Source of the DNA: Gordonia sp. 'Campus'
GTDB taxonomy: Bacteria; Actinomycetota; Actinomycetes; Mycobacteriales; Mycobacteriaceae
Reading direction: 5' to 3'
Assembly: GCF_022206305.1 (NCBI RefSeq)
Contig: NZ_JAKOIW010000022.1
Coordinates: forward strand, 17,608-81,607
Length of the DNA stretch: 64,000 bases
Position 1 is the first letter of the stretch. The number at the start of each line of letters is the position of its first letter. A model generated the notes under the pieces. The model worked only from the letters and a program-made list of their open reading frames with translations, was not told the origin of the DNA and made no database searches. The position numbers and the translations under genes were made by a program. Shown here one piece after another: positions 60,060 to 64,000 of the stretch.

Positions 60060-60593
60060 ATGATGGACGGTGATCGCGGGCGTCCGACCGGACGTGGCGG
60101 TGTCGAACCCCCCACCCCCAATCTCCGTCGTCGGCGGACGTCGTGGAACCCCAACACCTGGAGTCCGGCACCGTCGTCCTTCCTTCCCAATCGTGGTTAC
60201 CGTGAGCCCGGCACCGCCGGCGGCCGGCGGTTCGCACCCACCGAGCACCTCGCGCCCGAGGCGGTGGCCGCGTTCGTCGACGGCGAGCTGGGGATGTCGG
60301 CGCATGCACGTGCCGCCCACCACCTCGCCCTGTGCCCGGAATGCGTCGGCGCCGTCGAGGCCCAGTCCCTGGCCCGTACCCGCCTGCGGGAGTCCGGCCG
60401 GGTGTCGATCCCGGCATCTCTGCTGGGCCAGCTGTCGCAGATCCCCACCCGCGAGATCGACCTGACCTCCGAGACATTCGGCCCCGACCGGAAGTTCGGC
60501 CCCGGCACGGCGTCCTCCGAGACGCCGACCGACGGCATCCCCGGCGCGCGTGACGCGGGCCGCGGACGGACCTTCCGTCGCCGGGGTCGGTGA
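60060..60593 (+). CDS. rseA: Anti-sigma factor RseA
   Basis: A 177-residue zinc anti-sigma factor that binds SigE and releases it on envelope or redox stress. The ZAS motif is H88-x3-C92-x2-C95 (HHLALCPEC) after the helix LAPEAVAAFVDGELGMSAHARA. The N-terminus (1-55) is a basic, disordered extension and the C-terminus is also Arg-rich; there is no membrane segment. ATG 60060 follows GGAGAGGGGTG; ATG 60063 is equally possible. The stop overlaps the htrA start. Confidence 0.9.
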   Translation: MMDGDRGRPTGRGGVEPPTPNLRRRRTSWNPNTWSPAPSSFLPNRGYREPGTAGGRRFAPTEHLAPEAVAAFVDGELGMSAHARAAHHLALCPECVGAVEAQSLARTRLRESGRVSIPASLLGQLSQIPTREIDLTSETFGPDRKFGPGTASSETPTDGIPGARDAGRGRTFRRRGR

Positions 60594-62149
60594 TCGTGAC
60601 CGACGATTCCGGCGCACCCGACCCTTCGCCGAACCCCGGCACCCCGCCCGACCCCGGCATGCCGGACGACGCGCAGTTCGCCCGTCGCGCCGATCCGCCG
60701 GAGTCGCAGCGACTCACCCCGAGCCGTACGCGGCATTCGCCCGTGTCGCCGTCCACCGCGCAGGTGTTCGGCAGGCCGTCCGGCGTGCGCGGGTCGTTCG
60801 CGAGCGGGTCCGACGACCGTCGATCACCGGAGCCGCGCATCGCGGCACCCGATCCGGTCCTCGCCGAGGCATTCGGCCGACCGCCCGGCTCCACCGACAC
60901 CCTGCAGCGGGACCCGCTGGCCACCTACGGGCAGACCGAGGAGCCGCAGCGGCCGGAAGATCCGTGGCGTGACCCCGAGAGCCCGGCCCGGCTCGTGGCA
61001 CCGGCGCTGGGCCCCGCCGCCTCCGATGCACCCACGACGCCCGCGGGCAAGCTCGGCGTCCGAGATCTGTTGCTGGGCAACCGCATCAGCTGGGTGGCAC
61101 TGGCCACGCTCACCGTGATCGCCTTGCTCATCGGCCTCGTGGGCGGACTCCTCGGTCGCTACACCGCCGAGGTCGCCGCGCCCCTGACGAGCGACACGGT
61201 CGAACTGTCCACCGATGATCCGGGTGGCGACACCGGACCGCGGTCGCCGGTCGCCGAGGTCGCGCGTTCGGTGGAGAAGTCCGTCGTCGCCATCGACGTC
61301 CGTGCGTCGGGTGCCTATGCGACCGGGTCGGGATTCGTCATCGACAAAGAGGGCTACATCCTCACCAACAACCACGTCATCTCCATGGCGGCCAACGACA
61401 AGAGTGCCAAACTCGAGGTCGTCTTCTTCGATCGTCAGCGCGTCTCGGCGCGGATCGTCGGGCGCGACCCGAAGACGGACCTCGCGGTCCTCAAGGTCGA
61501 CAACGTCGAGAACCCCACCGTGTCGGTCCTCGGTACTTCAAGTGACCTGCAGATCGGCGAGGAAGTCGTCGCGTTCGGATCGCCCCTGGGCCTCAACCGC
61601 ACCGTGACGAGCGGCATCGTCAGTGCCACCGACCGCGCCGTCGCACTCACCCCCGACGCCGAATCCGACACCGATGCGGTGATCGACGCGATCCAGACCG
61701 ATGCGGCGATCAACCCCGGCAACTCCGGCGGCCCCCTGGTGAACGCCGAGGCCAAGGTCGTCGGCATCAACACGGCGGGTCGCCTGGGCGCAGGCGGTGG
61801 GTCGATCGGCCTGGGCTTCGCGATTCCCATCGACGAGGCGAAGCCGATCGCCGAGGCGCTGATCCGCGACGGCAAGGTGAACCACCCGCAGATCGGCGTG
61901 AACGCGAGTTCGGTCCGCAACGAGCGGGTCCTCGGCGCGCAGATCCGCAACGTGGTCGCCGGTGGCCCGGCCGAACGCGCCGGGGTGCGGGAGAACGACG
62001 TGATCACCTCGTTCAACAACCGACCCATCGAGAGCGCCGACGAGTTGAATGTCGCCATCCGGACCGCGAAGATCGGTGAGGCGGTCCCGTTCCAGTACTG
62101 GCGGGCCGGCCGCACGTTCTCCGGCACCATCACGCCGGCGAGCGACTGA
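60590..62149 (+). CDS. htrA: HtrA-family serine protease
   Basis: A membrane-tethered DegP/HtrA protease of 519 residues for envelope protein quality control. A disordered, proline-rich cytoplasmic N-terminus (1-165) leads to a membrane helix (about 168-189). The trypsin-like domain has H262 (NNHVIS), D297 (KTDLAVLKV) and S379 (NPGNSGGPL), and a PDZ domain follows (about 430-515, [21 protein letters not shown]). GTG start at 60590 overlaps the rseA stop; GTG 60596 is an alternative. It is probably under SigE control. Confidence 0.94.
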   Translation: MIVTDDSGAPDPSPNPGTPPDPGMPDDAQFARRADPPESQRLTPSRTRHSPVSPSTAQVFGRPSGVRGSFASGSDDRRSPEPRIAAPDPVLAEAFGRPPGSTDTLQRDPLATYGQTEEPQRPEDPWRDPESPARLVAPALGPAASDAPTTPAGKLGVRDLLLGNRISWVALATLTVIALLIGLVGGLLGRYTAEVAAPLTSDTVELSTDDPGGDTGPRSPVAEVARSVEKSVVAIDVRASGAYATGSGFVIDKEGYILTNNHVISMAANDKSAKLEVVFFDRQRVSARIVGRDPKTDLAVLKVDNVENPTVSVLGTSSDLQIGEEVVAFGSPLGLNRTVTSGIVSATDRAVALTPDAESDTDAVIDAIQTDAAINPGNSGGPLVNAEAKVVGINTAGRLGAGGGSIGLGFAIPIDEAKPIAEALIRDGKVNHPQIGVNASSVRNERVLGAQIRNVVAGGPAERAGVRENDVITSFNNRPIESADELNVAIRTAKIGEAVPFQYWRAGRTFSGTITPASD

Positions 62150-62178
62150 CACACACCGCACAGATCAGGACGAGGGAC

Positions 62179-62670
62179 ATGTTCAGCAGCGTCGGATGGG
62201 GCGAGATCGCGATCCTGGTGGTGGCGGCCCTCGTCATCCTCGGCCCGGAGCGTCTTCCGGGCGCGGTGTCGTGGACCATGCAATCGGTGCGCAAGGTGCG
62301 CGACTACGCGACCGGCGCGACCAATCAGCTGAAAGACGAGCTGGGACCCGAATTCGACGACCTGCGCAAGCCGCTCGCCGATCTCAACGAACTCCGTGGG
62401 ATGACCCCGCGCTCGATCGTGACCAAACATCTCCTCGACGGCGACGACTCGCTGTTCCGGCTGAACGAGAGCGCCACGACGGTGGACCGGAACTCGACCC
62501 CGGCGGCGCCGAAGATCAAGCCCGTGTCCGCGCCGCTGCCTCTCGACAAGCCGGATTCTCAGGTTGCCGACGCCACCTCGGCGGGAAGCCCGGTCTCGAT
62601 GGACAAGTCGGCCGATCGCGCGTCACGTCCGTCCGGCCCACCGGCCGTCACCGACTGGGACGCCACCTGA
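62179..62670 (+). CDS. tatB: Sec-independent translocase subunit TatB
   Basis: A 163-residue TatB: a single N-terminal membrane helix ([19 protein letters not shown]) with the hinge glycine-proline, then an amphipathic helix ([38 protein letters not shown]) and a long disordered tail. It binds twin-arginine substrates with TatC. Start ATG 62179 behind ACGAGGG. Position after htrA is conserved in mycobacteria. The convergent mrp gene begins five bases on. Confidence 0.94.
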   Translation: MFSSVGWGEIAILVVAALVILGPERLPGAVSWTMQSVRKVRDYATGATNQLKDELGPEFDDLRKPLADLNELRGMTPRSIVTKHLLDGDDSLFRLNESATTVDRNSTPAAPKIKPVSAPLPLDKPDSQVADATSAGSPVSMDKSADRASRPSGPPAVTDWDAT

Positions 62671-62675
62671 GCAGG

Positions 62676-63821
62676 TCAGGAGTGCCGGACGGTGTCGAGC
62701 CCGAGGCTCATACCCGCGAGGCCCCGTTTGCGGACCGCCAACTTGGCCGCTACCGCTCGCAGTGCCGAACCCGACGGGGAGTCGGGCGCCGACAGAACCA
62801 CCGGCACACCGGCATCGCCGCCCTCGCGTAGCGCCGTCTCCAGGGGAACCTGTCCGAGCAACTCGACCGGCGCACCGACGGCGCGGGTGAGTCGCTCGGC
62901 GACCATCTCGCCACCGCCGGATCCGAAAGGCTCCATCCGGGTGCCGTCGGGCAGCTCCAGCCACGACATGTTCTCGACGACGCCGAGGATCTTCTGGCGG
63001 GTCTGCAGCGCGATGGCCCCGGCCCGTTCGGCGACTTCGGCCGCGGCCTGCTGCGGTGTGGTGACCACGAGGATCTCCGCGCCCGGGATCAGCTGTGCGA
63101 TCGAGATCGCGACGTCGCCGGTACCGGGCGGCAGATCGAGGAGCAGCACGTCGAGGTCGCCCCAGTAGACGTCGGCGAGGAACTGCTGCAGCGCCCGGTG
63201 CAGCATCGGACCACGCCAGGTCACCGGGGTGTTGCCGTCGGTGAACTGCCCGATCGAGATGAACCGGACCCCATGGCTGATGGGCGGCATGATCATCCGC
63301 TCGACCTGGGTGGGTTTGGCGTCGCTGCCGAGCATGCGAGGCACCGAGTGGCCGTAGATGTCGGCGTCGAGGACCCCCACGCTGAGTCCTCGTTCGGCGA
63401 GCGCCGTGGCGAGGTTGACGGTGACGCTCGACTTGCCGACACCACCCTTGCCCGAGGCGACCGCATACACCCGCGTCAGCGACCCGGGCTGGGCGAACGG
63501 GATGACCGGCTCGGCCTTGTCGCCACGCAGCTTCTTGCGCAGCTCGGTACGTTGTTCGTCGTCCATGACGTCGAGCTCGACCCGGACCGCACCCACGCCC
63601 GGAACGTCGGCGACAGCGGTTTCCACACGCTGCGAGATCTCGGTGCGCATGGGACAGCCCGACGTCGTGAGGTACACCCCGACGTCGACGCTCGCATCGT
63701 CGTTGATCGTGACCGACTTGACCATCCCGATGTCGGTGATGGGCTTGCCGATCTCCGGATCCTTGACCTTGCCCAGGGCGGCTCGAACTGCCGATTCCGT
63801 GGGCGCGACTCCAGTTGTCAT
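62676..63821 (-). CDS. mrp: Mrp/NBP35-type Fe-S cluster carrier ATPase
   Basis: A 381-residue P-loop ATPase that carries iron-sulphur clusters to apoproteins. An N-terminal MIP18/DUF59 domain (about 8-90, with GCPMR) precedes a deviant Walker A, SGKGGVGKSS (124-131 core), DADIYGHSVPRML, and LLLDLPPGTGD. The C-terminal CPxC pair of some Mrp proteins is not seen. Convergent with tatB; divergent partners are not visible. Confidence 0.93.
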   Translation of the reverse strand: MTTGVAPTESAVRAALGKVKDPEIGKPITDIGMVKSVTINDDASVDVGVYLTTSGCPMRTEISQRVETAVADVPGVGAVRVELDVMDDEQRTELRKKLRGDKAEPVIPFAQPGSLTRVYAVASGKGGVGKSSVTVNLATALAERGLSVGVLDADIYGHSVPRMLGSDAKPTQVERMIMPPISHGVRFISIGQFTDGNTPVTWRGPMLHRALQQFLADVYWGDLDVLLLDLPPGTGDVAISIAQLIPGAEILVVTTPQQAAAEVAERAGAIALQTRQKILGVVENMSWLELPDGTRMEPFGSGGGEMVAERLTRAVGAPVELLGQVPLETALREGGDAGVPVVLSAPDSPSGSALRAVAAKLAVRKRGLAGMSLGLDTVRHS

Positions 63822-63878
63822 CTGATCCAGACTACCGGCGTCCCTTGTGGACTCCGGTGGAGGTACCCGGGTGAGGAG

Positions 63879-64000
63879 TCAGCGCACCGGTACGGGTGCG
63901 CCGGCCTGTCCGGGCCGGTTGATCCCCGCATTGCCCGCGGGCGGCTGCTTGGTCGTGGGCGCCTGCTTCTTCTGCGGCGGGGGTGCGGGCTGGCCGGGCA
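63879..64000 (-). CDS. C-terminal end of a proline-rich protein (5' part outside window)
   Basis: The minus strand reads open from base 64000 to a TGA at 63879-63881, giving a 39-residue tail rich in Pro, Gln, Lys and Ala (GQPAPPPQKKQAP, then AGINRPGQAGAPVPVR). No start is visible, so it is the end of a gene extending past the window. In M. tuberculosis the gene next to mrp (Rv1230c) encodes a membrane or secreted protein of about 410 residues; whether this is its homologue cannot be told from the tail. Confidence 0.5.
   Translation of the reverse strand, partial: PGQPAPPPQKKQAPTTKQPPAGNAGINRPGQAGAPVPVR

Noticed and set aside
1..64000. tRNA, rRNA, insertion sequence, prophage or integrative element
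   Set aside because: Reading both strands gave no cloverleaf, transposase, integrase, phage gene or flanking att-like repeat that I could support.

Overview
The window is a high-GC actinobacterial chromosome segment. Gene content and order point to the Mycobacteriales, most likely Gordonia or a near relative such as Williamsia or Rhodococcus. The evidence is long runs of genes in the order I remember from Mycobacterium tuberculosis: accA3-sufE-like-sseA-maf-accE5-accD5-birA-(PH protein)-gtrA-purK-purE; a TIGR03089 gene-LCP-rmlD-wbbL-manB; and O-methyltransferase-sigE-rseA-htrA-tatB-mrp. An AccE subunit, a 13E12/DUF222 HNH protein under a mycobacterial-type SOS box, and a DUF3349 gene beside a Pit transporter also fit. 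Family names, synteny and pathway roles rest on recall of families, not on searches.

Layout. 1-1773 is the 3' part of pyruvate carboxylase. 1809-2635 holds two ureide-pathway genes (HIU hydrolase, OHCU decarboxylase). 2688-7802 holds a MocA-type cytidylyltransferase, a lipoprotein and a three-subunit molybdenum aldehyde oxidoreductase of PaoABC type. 7866-11267 holds NDH-2, a nitronate monooxygenase-like gene behind a KstR-type box, a rhodanese and a MarR regulator. 11317-16393 is an amine module (permease, aldehyde dehydrogenase, flavin amine oxidase, divergent TetR).

16397-28873 is the most notable region. It carries what looks like a complete indole-3-acetic acid (auxin) degradation cluster: sensor kinase, iacA-B-C-D-E-F homologues, FixJ-type response regulator, an unknown 92-residue protein, amidase (iacH-like), MFS transporter, an iacG-like flavin reductase with an unusual extra C-terminal domain, and iacI. 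A zinc alcohol dehydrogenase follows. The amine module and the aldehyde oxidoreductase next door could feed arylacetic acids into it, from tryptamine through indole-3-acetaldehyde to IAA; that link is inference. No catechol ring-cleavage genes are present, so the expected product must be handled elsewhere.

30105-37010 holds the SOS-boxed HNH gene, an alpha/beta hydrolase behind a small upstream ORF, the Pit phosphate-transporter group and accA3. 37220-49077 holds a PapA/condensation-type acyltransferase set between accA3 and sufE, sulfurtransferase, a zinc-metalloprotease lipoprotein, the AccD5/AccE5 carboxylase subunits with BirA, and a PH protein-response regulator-kinase operon. 49120-58348 covers purine synthesis (purK, purE) and cell-wall assembly (LCP ligase, rhamnose synthesis and transfer, GDP-mannose synthesis). 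58350-64000 is the envelope-stress block (sigE, rseA, htrA), tatB, mrp and the 3' end of a proline-rich protein.

I see no tRNA or rRNA gene, CRISPR array, insertion sequence or prophage. No gene-free stretch exceeds 300 bases; the longest is about 290 bases before sigE.
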